Of a DNA stretch of 64,000 bases, positions 10,806 to 24,355 are shown piece after piece. Every line of letters starts with the position of its first letter. The first letter of the stretch is position 1. The position numbers and the translations under genes are program-made. Where the stretch lies: contig OX393577.1 of the NCBI GenBank assembly GCA_947652605.1, forward strand, positions 30,011,466 to 30,075,465. The letters run 5' to 3'. Under the pieces are notes generated by a model that saw only the letters and a list, made by a program, of their open reading frames with translations, was not told the origin of the DNA and made no database searches. This DNA is from Elmis aenea. Taxonomy: Eukaryota; Arthropoda; Insecta; Coleoptera; Elmidae.

Positions 10806-11081
10806 TTTTGTGCGATTGTACTAGAAACAGCTGTTTGACGGACGCGTTAGCAACCATAAAGTACTGCATTAACAGCCCTATCCTTAACAACGGCCGTAAA
10901 AGTTACTTTTCAGGCCGTTACCCTTAGCAACGGCCGTAAAAGTTACTTGCTAAGGAGAGGGCCGGTAATGCAGTACATACGCCGTGATTGTCAGTGACAG
11001 AATGTCACGTAGTTTTTAACCTATAATTTTGAAAATTACTAAAAATTTAAATTGTTTTTAATTCGATCGCACAAAAAATGT
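10806..11081. repeat. Inverted repeat with internal direct repeats
   Basis: The outer ends TTTTTTGTGCGAT (left) and ATCGCACAAAAAA (right) are inverted copies. So are GTACTGCATTAAC near 10861 and its partner GGTAATGCAGTAC near 10960. Between them AACGGCCGTAAAAGTTACTT occurs twice in direct orientation. This looks like a small terminal-repeat element; no target duplication was identified. Confidence 0.55.
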
Positions 11082-11221
11082 AATATGCACCTCGGCCAAA
11101 ACGTACTCCAGATGCGGCCGAAAAAGTTACACTTTTTGGCCTTGATACAAAAATAACTATTATTTCACCTTAAATTACTCGAAAAGTCGTTACTATAAGT
11201 TACGATAAGCTTTAAAAAATC

Positions 11222-11660
11222 ATATTATTATTATCTCTGTGGAGATGGTACCCTTTCAGGTTCCTGTACTGCGTCCTATTGTTCTATTGTAACCTAACTA
11301 AGTAGCACGAAGCTGAGTAGATGGTTTTAAAAACTGAATACTCAGGAAACTTAATTTATGATTTTCCATTTCTTCTTTTTCAATACAAGGTTTAGACAAA
11401 CTGCCTTTTCCATATTCTCTATACATCACAGTTGTTCCCATCTCTTTATGGGTCTTCCCACTTCTCTTCTTTCTTTTAGTTTATATTCTTCTATCATCTT
11501 TGGTGGTCTTTGTTGTTTCATTCGGTTAATGTGTTGTTTATATTTATTTCGGTGTTCTTTTATTTTCTCTCCCAAATGGTCAGCTTCTAGCTTTCTCAAA
11601 AATTTAATTTCTGCTGTCTGTACCTTATTTATATCTTGTTGAGTAGAGTAGAGATGCAAG
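11222..11660 (-). pseudogene. 3' end of a non-LTR retrotransposon, RT C-terminus
   Basis: On the minus strand, 11659-11426 is open for 77 codons. The product resembles the region after the reverse transcriptase core of insect non-LTR elements: a VQTAEIKFLRKL segment, a basic EKIKEHRNKYKQHINRMKQ helix, then KERREVGRPIKRWE. A frame change lies just upstream, near 11660, so the piece is broken. Downstream on the same strand are a 3' untranslated part and an AAT-type tail near 11226-11232. The same 3' end, with a longer AAT tail, recurs at 46948-47030. The 5' part of the element is absent, as usual for truncated insertions. The clade was not determined. Confidence 0.65.
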
Positions 11661-11910
11661 TTTCATGGCTGTACATCGACATGGTGTGACCATTCTGTTA
11701 TATAGTTTATATTTATATGATTTTTTAACGTATAAACTTACATACAAAACACATCACTTTATTTAATTGGAAATTTCAAAAGTAATTAATTACGTTTTAA
11801 ATAGCGAAATAATTGAAAAAAAAAACTCGAAATAACTCGAGTTATCCAAAATTCTAATTGAACTGGTCATTTTTATGTGTAACTCAATTGAATTAAAATA
11901 TCAAATTATG

Positions 11911-12050
11911 CAGTGGCGTAGCAATCGGGGGTGCAAACAACAAGTTATTTTTTAATTATTGGCACTCGCATCTTTGCGACGAAAACTTTATTTCAAGGGC
12001 CCATTACCTCTGCTTGCACACGGGTCCATTCACTTCTTGCTACGCCAATG
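11911..12050. mobile_element. hAT MITE with 8 bp duplication AAATTATG
   Basis: The 140 bp element begins CAGTGGCGTAGCAA and ends TTGCTACGCCAATG. AAATTATG occurs at 11903-11910 and again at 12051-12058, a perfect hAT-length target duplication. It has no coding capacity. Confidence 0.85.
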
Positions 12051-12058
12051 AAATTATG

Positions 12059-13674
12059 CATATTTTCTCTTCAAGGTCAAAAGTTCTTTATTAAAGAATA
12101 ATGTTTGTAGATGCGGCTTTAATTTAAATGTATCCTGAATTATTTGTATCAAATAAAGGCTGTCATGGTGACCCATATTGGCGGAGTAGAATGTATATAA
12201 AACCCGATGGGAATAAAATTTTATCACAACTGAATCAAAAGTGATCATACAAAGAAATTTTATTCTTAAACGCTCGTACGACTAAAATGAAAACTGACGA
12301 TTTAACTAATTGCCAGTAACATTTATTTGGATATGCTGATATGGTATAAGTTTACATATTAAGTACAGTGTATAGTTTATGGAAATATTTGTTTGTTTCT
12401 TTCTATTTTACTCTTTGAATATGCAAATAAATGATGTTGCCCTTTTTATGTTTTGTTAGAGAAGTAGGTATGTGTTACGTTCATAAAATGTAACAGCTTG
12501 TTCGTTTCCTATGGATAAAAAATATTAGTTAAAGTGAATTTAAGCATTTGTACGGTTTTAGGTCAACAAATATTGCAGACAGAATGATATTAATTTATTT
12601 AGAACGTGATAATTTACAATTATATATATATATATATATATATATTTTTTAAGTTTTTATTTTCGATTTTAAAGAGCATCTTCCATGAACCGTTATTGGC
12701 ACCCTTTTTTATAATGTTCAGATATAGACTGCTTCAATAGAAAGAAAGGTCATTAATTTTTGGTGCTGTTTTAATGAGTCTGTTGCTTGAACTGATTATG
12801 CAAAAGGTTAACTAGAAATCTTTTAAATTTTCAAATATTGAACTCAAATTTCTCAACACATAAAAAACAATTGCACTGGAATAAAACATATTTAAATAGC
12901 TTAATTGATTTAATTTAAATATAAATGTATATAAAAGTGTATAACTCATTTATGCAAAATAGTGGCTGCGATATATCTATAACACTTTTGTAATATAACC
13001 ATATACCATATGGCTTAAACAAATCAAATGAAATATTTACCCTGATATCAAATTCAAAATAGAATATTTAACTGCCCAATTACACACACACAAGTTGGAA
13101 GACGTTATTTTAGTTGTAAAACATTTTCTTCGACCAAATCAATTTGATTTCATTTTTATATAACGCCGTTGCCAATGATGTATGACATTACAAACTATAA
13201 AAAACAAAATTATCAGTAAAAATGTTATTTAATCGGTCATCTGCTGAGGCGTACCAAACGAGATTATTTAGAATGCTACAACACTATTTTTCCAATGAAT
13301 TTTGATTTTTAGTTATTACACCGGTTTACTTGTTTCTTAGAATCTTGTTCATCTTCATTATTTATTTAAAGAATGTAAATTGCAAATGTATTTCTCTGTT
13401 TTTTTTTACTGAACATTTTTAGATACGCCACTGCAGTCTTTCTTGATTTGTCACTCAATTAACCGCGTAAGCGTAACATTAACAATATTAAAAAAAAACA
13501 AGTTTAATATTAAGGTGTTTCAACAAGTAAATAAAAAATAAATAAAAGGGGACAATAATTTTCATTAGCAACTTGTGTCACTTTCTCATGAGTTTGATAA
13601 TAATTAATATTTGAAATTAAATTCCCCTATAATTTAATTGCTTTTTTCGTATAGTTTTAATTAAACGTAATATT
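12059..13674. other. AT-rich non-coding interval
   Basis: No gene was recognised. It contains a TA microsatellite at 12621-12645. Near 13428 a lone TACGCCACTG may be another broken hAT end. Confidence 0.45.
12621..12645. repeat. TA dinucleotide microsatellite
   Basis: An uninterrupted run of alternating T and A, about 12 units. Confidence 0.95.
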
Positions 13675-14095
13675 TGCAATGTACTTTAACAAATTTTCAA
13701 CATTTAAAAACTTTGAAAAAGTCCGAAGAAATTCGCTTGGAGATTAGATCGACAATAAATTATTTAACAGTTTGCACTTCCTGCATTTTAAAAATATGCG
13801 GTTTTACGCTTTGTCAAACTTGTGAAACTTAAAACATCGATGACTTAATTTTTTTTTAATACAACACCCTTTATATCTTTTTACACAATCTTATGGAAAA
13901 TTTAATTGTCCTTCGAAAACATGAAGCCTGTTTTACTCGTATACCGAAAATTGATAGGAGTATTTTTCGAGATTTCGCGTTTCTGTTGTTAATTATTAGC
14001 GCAAATTGTTTCAAATTACCGCTGTCTACCTTCATAGCCTATAACTTTGATATGCCACTCTTTTTTGGAGCACCCTGTATGTTTGAAAATATTCT
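13675..14095. repeat. Dispersed repeat family F, copy 1
   Basis: It shares the order ATTAGATCGACAATA, TTTGTCAAACTTGTGAAAC, ACAACACCCT, TTTTTACACA and TTTTTCGAGATTTCGCG with 47240-47600. It ends at GCACCCTGTATG, the terminal motif common to the palindromic elements of this window. The small open frame at 13893-14102 lies within the repeat. Confidence 0.65.
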
Positions 14096-14199
14096 TAATT
14101 GACTCTCATTGACTTACATAATCTAACTGCGACAGAAGTTGGAGAATATATATGCCGTTTCGCCATAAAACTCCGTGGCGTGCGTCGTGACTCACCCGG

Positions 14200-14492
14200 T
14201 ATACAGGATGTAGAATTGGATCACGCAAACATGATAATTTCAATGGTAAAATTTTAAAAGTTGTATAATACATTACAGATTTTTGTCGAAACGGTGTTTT
14301 GCAATTTTCTTAATTTTCAGTCATTGGAAAACTAAAAATTAATAAAGATTACATTTTTAGACACAGAATTTTTTTTCTCTACAAAAACCTAAACGCAATG
14401 TTTTTTTTCAAAAAATTACGTGAGATATACAACCTTTTAAAATATTACCATTGAAATTACTTTGTTGTGTGATTCAATTCTACACCCTGTAT
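14200..14492. repeat. Small fold-back element with TATACAGG ends
   Basis: The left arm runs TATACAGGATGTAGAATTGG through GATAATTTCAATGGTAAAAT. The right arm is its reverse complement, ending CTACACCCTGTAT. The element is about 293 bp with arms of about 75 bp. Non-coding. Confidence 0.75.
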
Positions 14493-14698
14493 GGGTAAAT
14501 CAACAAATAATAAATCCACTTTGATACATAACCTCTAGCAAGTACTTACAGAAACACCGGTTTCCAAAATGTTATTAAGCAGAAGAAATTATTGCATAAT
14601 TTATTGTACATGGCAATTATCAAAACCAATGCATAGCTAACTTCGTTGATAATCGTGTGCATACGCATGCGCCATCTCTTAGTGGTGTGAACATCTAA

Positions 14699-14879
14699 AG
14701 CGTGGTACACACGTACAAGTGTATTGTGCAATATGTGCAATATATGGTGCAATACCGTTTGTGCGATAAATGTCAGTAGGTATTATTGCGCAATATTTTT
14801 GAAAATAGCACAATATTTTGCACAATATTGACGTCACACAAGTATTTTGTGCAATATACTTGTACGTGTGTACCTCGCT
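14699..14879. mobile_element. Harbinger-like MITE with TAA target duplication
   Basis: The ends AGCGTGGTACACACGTACAA and, read inward from the right, AGCGAGGTACACACGTACAA are nearly identical. TAA flanks both sides (14696-14698 and 14880-14882). The 181 bp interior repeats TTGTGCAATAT-like words. Two open frames cross it by chance. Confidence 0.8.
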
Positions 14880-14882
14880 TAA

Positions 14883-16179
14883 TGCTGAAAATTTGTGCAA
14901 GTAACGCATAATTAAAATTATTTTAAGGGTGATTCATAAAGTATTTTAAAATGTGAAATTCGGACAGCATACCTAAATAGCAGTACTCCACGAGCAAACT
15001 TTTATTCAAAATCAGGTTGATTTAAATAAATAAAATGTTGAGTCTAAACGTTTTACTGTTTAGTTTTATTTCAAGAGCTAGGAATAATGCTTTTTTATTA
15101 AATTAATTTACCTATAAGTTAGTTAAATATAAGCTTATTATCAGTTTTGTGACATAACGTATATACTCTTAACACATTATTTCCATTAAATGAACCTGTT
15201 GTCTAAAATTGTATCACACGAGTGTCGTGTTGGATTTCAAATCTTTTCAAGCGGCCACCTGACGTAGGAGATCCGAGAGGATTTTGTTGTCAGCCCTGAA
15301 GTTTGAGTAGATTTTAGTAAAACACGTATAGCCTGCGGCATGGACTGAACTGTTGCATCCCCTGTCAAGTCTGCAATCTAACCGTCAAAGTCAAACCAAC
15401 ACACACTATAACTGACGGATACAAGCTACTAGTCTGCAAATCAAATACGTAATTATAAACACAGTTATTATTTTTTCTTATTTGCAAAAATAAGTATATT
15501 ATACTCCTATTATATTATATATAATATTATATGTTTCTTCTAGTGTTTTTATTATTAAATTTTATAATTATCCACTTGCATAATCCTGCTTGTAATGTTT
15601 ATGGTATTAGCACACATTTTGTACGAGGCATTCAACCTATATATTTTTCACAAACATAAAAAGTTAAACGCTTTGGTACATTAAGCCTTTTAATTCAATA
15701 TTTACTGTTTGTTCCCCACAATCTTTCATAATTCGTTTGGGTTACTGGAGCTTCATAAATATTTCATAAGTAAATTAGGGCTTTAATAATGACCCTGTGT
15801 ACGAATTCTGTTTTCTTCGAAGTCGTTTTACTAACTGCTTGTATAGTAGGTACATATATTGATGGGTTAGCATTACCAACAATCCAACAGTGGTTAACTT
15901 TTCACTGGTAAATTATAGGAAATGAAAACACAAACAATACCAATTTATTTATAAATATAAAGACTGTTGTTATGTAAACATAAACACCTTAAATTAAACG
16001 TACCGCATTTGTTTGTATTGTGTATTGTGTTATAATCTTATAATAACTCGTTTAAACTTTTTATTAGTACGATAAATAATTTAACTACATTGGATAAAAC
16101 TTAAGTAAAAACAACATTTAAAAAAATAATTATTACAAGAAAGTTTTGAAATGGCTGAAAATAAATAGACCAAAATATA
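14883..16179. other. AT-rich non-coding interval, nothing recognised
   Basis: No coding signature, RNA gene or repeat structure was identified. Confidence 0.45.
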
Positions 16180-17514
16180 TATACAGCGTGTCCCAGATTA
16201 CATTTACAGCATGGGAATCTCGCTTATTATAAGAGATACAGGTTTGCTTAAATTAGATGAATTATTCCTTAGTATGAGAGGAGCCACAATGAAAAGTACA
16301 AAATTCCTCGTTTTACCAAAAAATATAAAAATGTCGAATTTCTTATTTGTCTCATAACTTTTTTTGTCTTAATCGTTAGAACAATTTTATTTGTACTTTC
16401 TGGAGGTACTTTTTAATGGAGAATGTAACTGTTATTTTAGATTTTTTTTTAACACCTACCATTTTTGAGATATTAGGTACCCCTTATTTCATTTTTTCTT
16501 ACGGGCCGCGAAGTTGACTGGTATAGTTAAATGTGCTTTTTTTTCTCTTTTAAATGAGATATTACTTGCTATATCTATTTTTATAAATAAGTCACAAAAT
16601 CAAGAAAAAGCGTATTTTACCCTTCACTTATCAAGCTATCTATGAAAATAAAAACAAAAAACAACTAATTAAATGTCAAATGATAGTTACTATTTGTGCG
16701 GTATCATTTATTAGAATTTTATAGTATTGTTGTGTAATTCCACAGTCTTTTTAGCAAATTTGTTATTATATAATTATGGGCACATTTACAACTAATTAAA
16801 AATTTTAAATGTTGAAATGCTTTATTCTTTGCAATAGAAACTATGTAAAATAGATAATTCTAATTCTTTATTGATTTGTTTTGGAATTTTTGGTTGGTTT
16901 CTCGAAAAAAACATATTCTTTTAAATTTATTTCCAAATTTCTGTAATTACGCAGACTTCGTTGCATTTTCTTGGGATATAACGTATATTTGCTCAGCTTC
17001 TGCATGGTTTTATGTTAAAGAATATAGCATCTCAACATAACAAATTTTTCGCTATTTTTAAATGTAGCCATCATTATAACAATTACTACAAAGACTATCG
17101 AACTACACAACAATAATATGAAATTCTAATTAATGATACCGCAGACAAATAGTTACTGTCATTGGACATTTAATTAGTTGTTTTTGTTTTTATTTTAATA
17201 GATAGCATGATACGTGATGGGTAAAATACGATTTTTCTTCATTTTGTGACTTATTTATAAAAATAGATAAGCAAGTAATATCTCATTTAAAAGAAGAAAA
17301 AAAAAAACATTTAAATATTCCATAGCCAACTTCGTGGCCCATAAGAAAAAATGAAATTAGGGGTAATATCTCAAAAATGGTAGGTGTTAAAAAAATCTAA
17401 AATAACAGTTACATTCTCCATTAAAAAATACCTTAAGAAAGTACAATTATAATTGTTCTAATGATTAAGACAAAAAAGTTATGATAGAAAAAAGAAATTT
17501 AGACACCCTGTATA
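16180..17514. repeat. Fold-back element, family B, complete copy
   Basis: It begins TATACAGCGTGTCCCAG and ends GACACCCTGTATA. Long inverted arms cover AGTTACATTCTCC, the GGGGTA block, AAGCAAGTAATATCTC and further inward to ATTTAATTAGTTGTTTTTG. The right arm lacks part of the outer sequence present on the left. Length is about 1.3 kb. A second, single-arm copy starts the window (1-897). Non-coding. Confidence 0.8.
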
Positions 17515-20500
17515 AACACGGCCTTTTAGACATCTTGGCAATCGTGACGTCACCACTTACCAGCGTATGATAAAAACAACGACACAGTTCTGTGTACGAA
17601 CACTGCGAAAAGTTGTCACATAACAATATTGTTATTGCAATAAATTATTGTACTGCTCTATTAAAAATAAAAATGGGGTTTATTATTTATACATTAATTT
17701 TATTCGATTGCATCAGAAAACACGTACAGATGTGTAACTTAGATGCAGAAATTAAGTTGTATTAATTAATCCCGATATATAATACCTCTAATTTATGGAT
17801 ACATTTTGAAACAAAGGCAACACCTAGCGTAACAAGGAGAGTTGCGGATATAGTCGGTGTAGATAATCGTATTATTTGTGAACACGCAGGCTACGGTATC
17901 CGCAGGGTGGTAGTATTGATTGACGATTGTTCGTCTGCTTGTTAAGGCCAATTCCCTTGCGTCCTCACTCGCTATCTTCGCAGGTTGCACTCTTAACGCT
18001 CCTCTAACGTGCTTCCTTTCGCGGCTTGCCGTTAGACGCCAACGTGTACAAACCAGCAATTTAAGGCTCGCCTTCTCTTTTGTTTACACGAGTAAAAGCG
18101 CAACAGGCCGACTTTGGTTAGTACTATTTAACTTCCGGAATTCGCTATACACACTGTTGCGTCCCGCTACCTGCGTGTCCCTATGGGGAATGCCTACATC
18201 AGTACATCCTTGACGCGCTTGATTGCCTGGGGACGTTGGATACCCAAGGCGAAGCTTTTGTTTATGCAATCGAAATTGGTATACCGGATAATTGATGATG
18301 GTAGCTATTTTTAGAGCTCTTTCTTTTGTTTGGCACGTAAAAAAGCTGTTTCGGACTTTGATTAACAATCGATTTTACTGAAAAGCATTTTTCCTTAGCC
18401 TAATCGCGTACCGCTCTGAGTGCCTCGCCGAACGAGGTTTTTATAGGCGAACCAACCTATAACAATGTTTAATTTTAAAAGTTGTATAATTAAATAGTTG
18501 TAAAACCTTTTTACAATGTATGTCGTCTTCCTTTAATCTAAAGGAACGACATTTTCTTAGAGGCAGCTTTGAAAAGGATTTTTATATAATGGCTCAAAGG
18601 CTTTGCGTTAAAACGGTTAAAAAGTGTTTGAAATAAAGCGTGTCTAATAAAATATTCGAAGGAACGTTTCCCTTTATTTAACAGGGAATCTTATAACGAG
18701 AATTGAGACGCAAACCAGGGCTCTTCTGGTGTCTTTAAAAGCGCGAGGAGTGTTTTACGCGGGACGTGGTCCTCTTTAAAGAACCTCCTCTTTCACACTA
18801 AGCCTCAAGATGCCTTATTTTCTTTCTATTTTTTCGCTATGTTCGTGTGTGAAGGAGCTGGTGTCAACATAGGATTTTCTCGCGTAGAAGGTGGAATTGC
18901 TAAGGGCGAAAATGCTATTCATTTTTATAGCGCTACACGTCTAGTGGGTCTGTGGACCCTAGCACCATTGGAATTTCTCGTAAGCACGTAATCCACGCTT
19001 CTCTGACAGCGAGTTCGTTAGGCCTTGCTCAGTGACGTACGTGCTTAGGGCTGTGCAATCAGCAAATTAACATACAACCCCGATCTACTCCATGCCTCTT
19101 CAAACTTTGTTATAACGTTATTCCTCTTTACACAAACATTGATTCTTATCAATTATATTTAAGCAAAATATGCACAAACAATATTATTTATGACAACAAC
19201 AAACTGATCTAACTAACCAACCAACTTAATTAGTAAAATATTTAAAACTGCGTGTGTTCTTAACTTTGAAGTATCATTTATTTTACGGTAAACATTTTAT
19301 GCACACAAATTACGTTAAACAACATGTGCCATCTGCCTCTACCATGTCTTAAGAGTATTGTAAAACGAGTAAGTACATTGTTTCTTAAGACTAATATACT
19401 CATCAAAAACGTAAATAACTGAAATACTGAAAGCTATAGTTAAAATGTGATCAATCCAAATTAAATTGCTGAATACATTTTCGTCTTTATAATCTTGTCT
19501 AGCAATCAGGAAGCGTCACCCCCGGTGCTATCGCATTTGAAAGAGCGGGTTATCTATGTCTGTATCATTACTCACTTATTCCGGAGTGGCTGGACCGTGT
19601 CGACACACGCAAAGCGTCAGCCAAAATACAATTTATATGAGCCAACAATAGCATTTGTCAATACCAAATCCGGGCCGGGTGGAGCACCGTAATATGTAGT
19701 AGCAATGGCGCGTGACTTGGCCATTACCGATCACGGTCAGGTCCTGTCTGCCCGTTCATGATTCACGCTTATCGAAACACTCGAACTGGTGCGTGCGTGT
19801 GCACGCATCTCGCTATGCCACGCATACCGTGCTCTCTAATTGATTCTACGATAGTAACTCCGCCAAATCCTTCTCAATCTCCAAAGTTTCTGCTACACTC
19901 GGAACTTTACTAGGGATATAGAATAAGAAGACATCGTTTTACAACTTAAGCTCCATGGTAACACTACATTTCTTTTTATTATAATCCTTCCCCATCATTT
20001 TCTGCCGTTATAATTTATTATTATTATCTATCAGAAACAAATTTCATATGCAATAACTAAGTTTATTTTTTGACAAACCTCAAAACTTAAAACTTTTTTA
20101 TGCAAAAAATGTCTTTATTCTATTAAATTTCTTGGTTCAATATATTGTGTCAGTTTTTTATCATAGTAATGAATATAATAATGCACGCTAAATTAGTTCT
20201 ATTTAAACTATGTACCTACCCTACCAAATACTAATGAACGAAGAGATTTAGCAAATAAACTAAACTTAACACACGAAAAAATCGATGATCTTTATAGTGT
20301 TTTAGTACTGAATATTTCCTGTTTTAAATTAAAAACATGGGCAAATTATTTTATTCGTTCTGTTAGCTTGTCATAATGCAAAGAAAGGAATAATTAAGAC
20401 GGCGGTAATAACAAAAAAGTTTTATGACAAGTGGAATGAAGCCTTGGGGAGTAACACACTTGAATATTGTTTGTCGGAAGGTGTCACTGTCGTAATATGA

Positions 20501-21284
20501 TAATAACAGGCTGATTAATCGAGAGGGCAGCGGCCTTCGCCATTTCCGAACTTTGCTTATTCGTTATTGTCGTCAAAACTACTTTACATATCTTCGACTT
20601 GCTGCGTCTTATTAGTTAAAAGTTTTTCAGGCAACTTGGCGCGACGCCTGTGCAACTAAGGAAGCTTTCATTTAAATGAATTTGAAGCGACTCTATCCTT
20701 ACTCTTTATTGGACAAATGCGTTCGGGTCTTGAGAAAAGGAAACGATAAAGTATAAGAAAAGCGATTCACTGAGGCGCTATATCTTTCAAGAAACTGGGC
20801 GAAACTGATTAGCATAAGGAGATCGGCCGCTCTTGTTTGAAGCTGTTAATGTGTTCATCGAGAAACATAGAAGTAAAATGTCTGAATGGGGAATGAGCTC
20901 GAGATTGACTTGGATCACCGCTTTCGAGCGCTAAAATACAAAATAAAAGATTGCATTTAAGATTAGGGATAAAACGCTCGTTCAAGATATTTCGGTAGTT
21001 TTGTTGATTATTTTTGTTTTTATATTCTAACTTCTTTTTTCGAGAAAATTTCACTTAATAAGAATTCGTGTTGAATTTAAAATACGCTGTGAAGTTATTT
21101 TGAATTAAAATACATGTATTTACTTTAGTATTCAGACAGAATTTTTTTAGTTGCATTAAATTCTACATTAAAATGAGATTTTTTTTGTAAAAAATTATAA
21201 CAGGTTTAGACCTTTTTAAGCAAAGCATGACAAATTTTTAACATTTAAAGAAATCTCATGGTATAAAGAGTAAGACTAAATATA
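17515..21284. other. Mostly unique non-coding DNA with GC-richer islands
   Basis: No protein family is recognisable on either strand. The stretches near 17800-18460, 18520-19090, 19480-19900 and 20440-20900 are clearly less AT-rich and contain few long homopolymers or repeats. That is the texture expected of regulatory DNA or untranslated exons rather than dead transposons. Several short open frames are present but overlap one another on both strands and show no motif. The function is unknown. Confidence 0.4.
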
Positions 21285-21697
21285 CAGGGTGATTGATTGG
21301 GACCGAGCATTAAAAATATATGAAGAATAAAAATGGGTATTGGTCTGAAATTTTGGTTATGACCATAATGGCATATGATCTGTTAAATGAAAATATTTTC
21401 AAGAAGTACCGGAAGTTGACTTCTACTTTCTTATTTCAAATACAACGGTCTATTTTTTATCGTATTTTTGGACTTAACACGTTATTTGTGAGGCACTTTT
21501 GATGGCATTCTCTATACCTAAGTGCAGTCGTTTTTTAGATTTTTGGACTTTTTTGAATTTTTTTTTATTTTCATCGTGATGCTTAATATTATCCATTTTT
21601 GAAGAAAAAACGCTTAAATTTAGACCATGCCTAGAAGAAACCTTGAAGTACATCCTGGAATTTTTGCAATCGATGCATTACTTATAGGGTGTCCAAA
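21285..21697. repeat. Decayed element bounded by TACAGGGTG-type ends
   Basis: It starts ATATACAGGGTGATTG and ends near CTTATAGGGTGTCC. Here both terminal motifs point the same way, so this is either one arm or two abutting fragments of the palindromic families seen elsewhere in the window. Confidence 0.45.
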
Positions 21698-23571
21698 ACT
21701 TAATGTTCTTTTAATACAACTTCAGACCACTAAAACTCGTGGTGGAAATAACACAAATTAATTAAATACTTTAATCTCTATACCTGTATCATGAACACTT
21801 TGTGATGAATAATTTTGCATTATTGTCTGATTTTGGTGAATACATTAATTCAATCCATATTAATCCTTTGGTATGTCTATTTAATAGTGTTGGGAGGTAT
21901 TGACTATTTATGGCCCTAAATTCAAATTTAAAATTCCTTAATTTCAAGAATGACTTATTTTAAAGTGTTTTTTTTTATTATTCTGCATTCGCTACTTTAC
22001 TTTTGCGTGAGACTTAGTGTGATTGCATGAAACTCATCGTAGAGCTTTAACAACGAAGACATTAGCGTCGGAGGTAATGTATCAGTAAAGCAACCATACA
22101 AGTCTTAAATCCGCAATTCTCCCCATGAAATACCCGAACCGTCTATTCTATGCTAATGGATCGACATCGCGCCTCCGCGACCCTCCAGAAGACGGAGCCA
22201 CTTGTCATCTAGCGAGTAAACAGCCCGACTCGATGTTTGCTTACGAGCTCGCTATTTGTCAAACATTTTATTTTCTTTCGTAGTTTAGTCGGTGCAGACA
22301 TGAAGCGGATGACATATTGGCTCATTTAACGGGAGGCGAGACTTCTTGTGTACTTTTATCGCTGCAGATTACTTTGTCTACACAAGAGATTAAATAAAAT
22401 ATTTTTCTTTCCGGAAATGCAGACATTCACCTTTAAATTTATATTGCCAAATTAAGTGACGTTTTGCTTTTCAACAATAAGGGGTCGTGTGATTTTTAAC
22501 AGCTATAAAAAATACATGTAAAAAGATGGTTGGAAGAATTGCTACTAAAAAAAAATTTATTGGTCATTTATGATAAATTATAAGTTACGCTGGCTGATTT
22601 TCAATTAATTTTTTCTCAATTTTGATTACAGAACAGTACAAATATTAAGAAGAGATGCTAAGATAATGGCGACAGGCAACAAGTATTAACTTGATGTAGA
22701 ATAGCACAAAATCTAAGTAAACTCTAACTAAGTATGGCAATGAATATATATATCTAAACAATCCCCATTGCGTTTGTATTCCGCAGTCTGGGATGTATTC
22801 CTATGGAGATTAGATAGGGTATGATGGTCTGTTGTTGATTTAAGATATTGCTAGGCTAAACGTCATGTTGTTTCAGTAAAGTGCTATAAATTATTGTTTG
22901 CGGTAGTTTGGGTAATGGAATTATATCAATTGTACAGCGTTGTTCTATTTTTGGGGGAAAATATTGACGAGACTGCAGTTATGTCAGCTATATTTAAGTT
23001 GGAGCCGATGCGGCTGCGGCAAAATAACATGTAACTTTTTATCGGGCAGTTTTCGACAAACATCTAATTTACCCCAAAAATAATAACGCTCGATACAAAA
23101 TTAGAGTTATTCATGTTCAGCGGACAAGTTCTTACACTAATTCTGTTAATGAACATATGATCCTGTTTGATGTCAAACACTGCATATTTTTTATGACCTA
23201 ACATTCTTGTTTTTATTGAAGAAAAAAGTCCCGCTGCCTTCTATAGCAGCGAAACAAAAAAGATGTGACGTTGAAAGCAATTGTCTGTAGCTATCCTCTG
23301 ACGTCATTGACAATAAAAGTCCATCGCTCTTTCTTTTTCCCAAGTTGTTATCTTTTGTTACAAGATAGGATAAAAACAAATTGTACCATCGAAACATTCA
23401 ATTTGATCCCGAATAATCAGCTTTTGTTAACGTTTGTGTTTTTGTTTTAGACAAAACAATACTTTATTATATTTTTATAATTTTTAATTATAGAATATTA
23501 AAGCGATAAATTTAAATTTCTGGCTATTGTCTTTATAACTCAATGCGTCTATTTTTTTTATTAGTTTATAA
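21698..23571. other. Mostly unique non-coding DNA
   Basis: No gene was recognised. A GC-richer island at about 22020-22420 (CCTCCGCGACCCTCCAG) lacks repeats and may be regulatory. Short open frames near 23191-23450 overlap on both strands and are not convincing. Confidence 0.4.
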
Positions 23572-23575
23572 CAGG

Positions 23576-24355
23576 CAGAGCTGGGCAATGCTTGAATGCT
23601 TACAACTTGCAATAATTTTTTAAGCACTTTTAATGCTTCGAGCACAATGCTTGGAGCACTTTCCAAAACAGATGCTCGATGCTTAGAGCACCAAGCACTT
23701 TCATGAACACTTGGTACTTATTAAGCACTTTAGAAAGACAGTGCTTAATAATAAGGTGACCAACCGTCCTCCTTTAGGAAGGACAGTCCTTCTTTTGTAA
23801 ATTTTGTCCTCCCTCGAAAAGTGTCCTCCTACATGTCCTCCTTTTCGATAGATTGACAAAAAATATTCATTCAGTGAAAAAATACTCATTTAAATAATAA
23901 TTAATAGGCATATAAGCATATTTATTATTTACATGTTACAAATGTCTTTATTATGCGCATTTTTCATATTATAAGTGTATTATTGTTGCAGTGAATAAAA
24001 TGTTTCTTTTATTTCCGATATATTTTTCTTCAATTTATTTGTGTCCTCCTTTTCATTGTCAAAAAGTTGGTCACCTTATTAATAAGCATTTTTTTAATTT
24101 ATTTATGCTTACTGCATAGTATTTAATCCTTAACATGTATGCTACAAGACTGTCTAAATTTTAAATTTCTCTTAAGCATTTCCAAAATGCTCAATGCTGG
24201 CTGCTTAATTTGTTTAAGCACTTTGGTCAGTGCTTGATGCTTTTAAGCATTTTTAAAAACCAAAGTACTTACTGCTTAATTAGATCAAGCACTTACACAA
24301 GTGCTTGAATGCTCGGTGCTTCAAGCACTTAGGGTCGGTGCTTTGCCCAGCTCTG
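23576..24355. mobile_element. Middle hAT element, 8 bp duplication ATAACAGG
   Basis: The ends CAGAGCTGGGCAA and TTGCCCAGCTCTG are perfectly inverted. ATAACAGG occurs at 23568-23575 and 24356-24363. The subterminal DNA on both sides is crowded with AAGCACTT and ATGCTT words, typical of transposase-binding repeats. It inserted four bases inside the outer hAT and is itself interrupted at 23752-24078. No coding capacity. Confidence 0.9.
23752..24078. mobile_element. Inner hAT-like MITE
   Basis: The ends are TAAGGTGACCAAC and GTTGGTCACCTTA. TTAATAA lies outside both ends (23745-23751 and 24079-24085), a 7 bp match rather than 8. Internally, GTCCTCC words occur as inverted copies near both ends. 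The terminus resembles the widespread GGTGACCA-type hAT ends. This is the youngest layer of the nest. Confidence 0.75.

Noticed and set aside
17793..18368. Overlapping open frames of 88-97 codons in a GC-richer island
   Set aside because: They overlap on opposite strands, have no recognisable domain, and no splice structure could be supported.
18418..18446. Hairpin CCTCGCCGAACGAGG followed by T-run
   Set aside because: It looks like a bacterial-type terminator or a Pol III end, but there is no A or B box and no bacterial context; probably chance.
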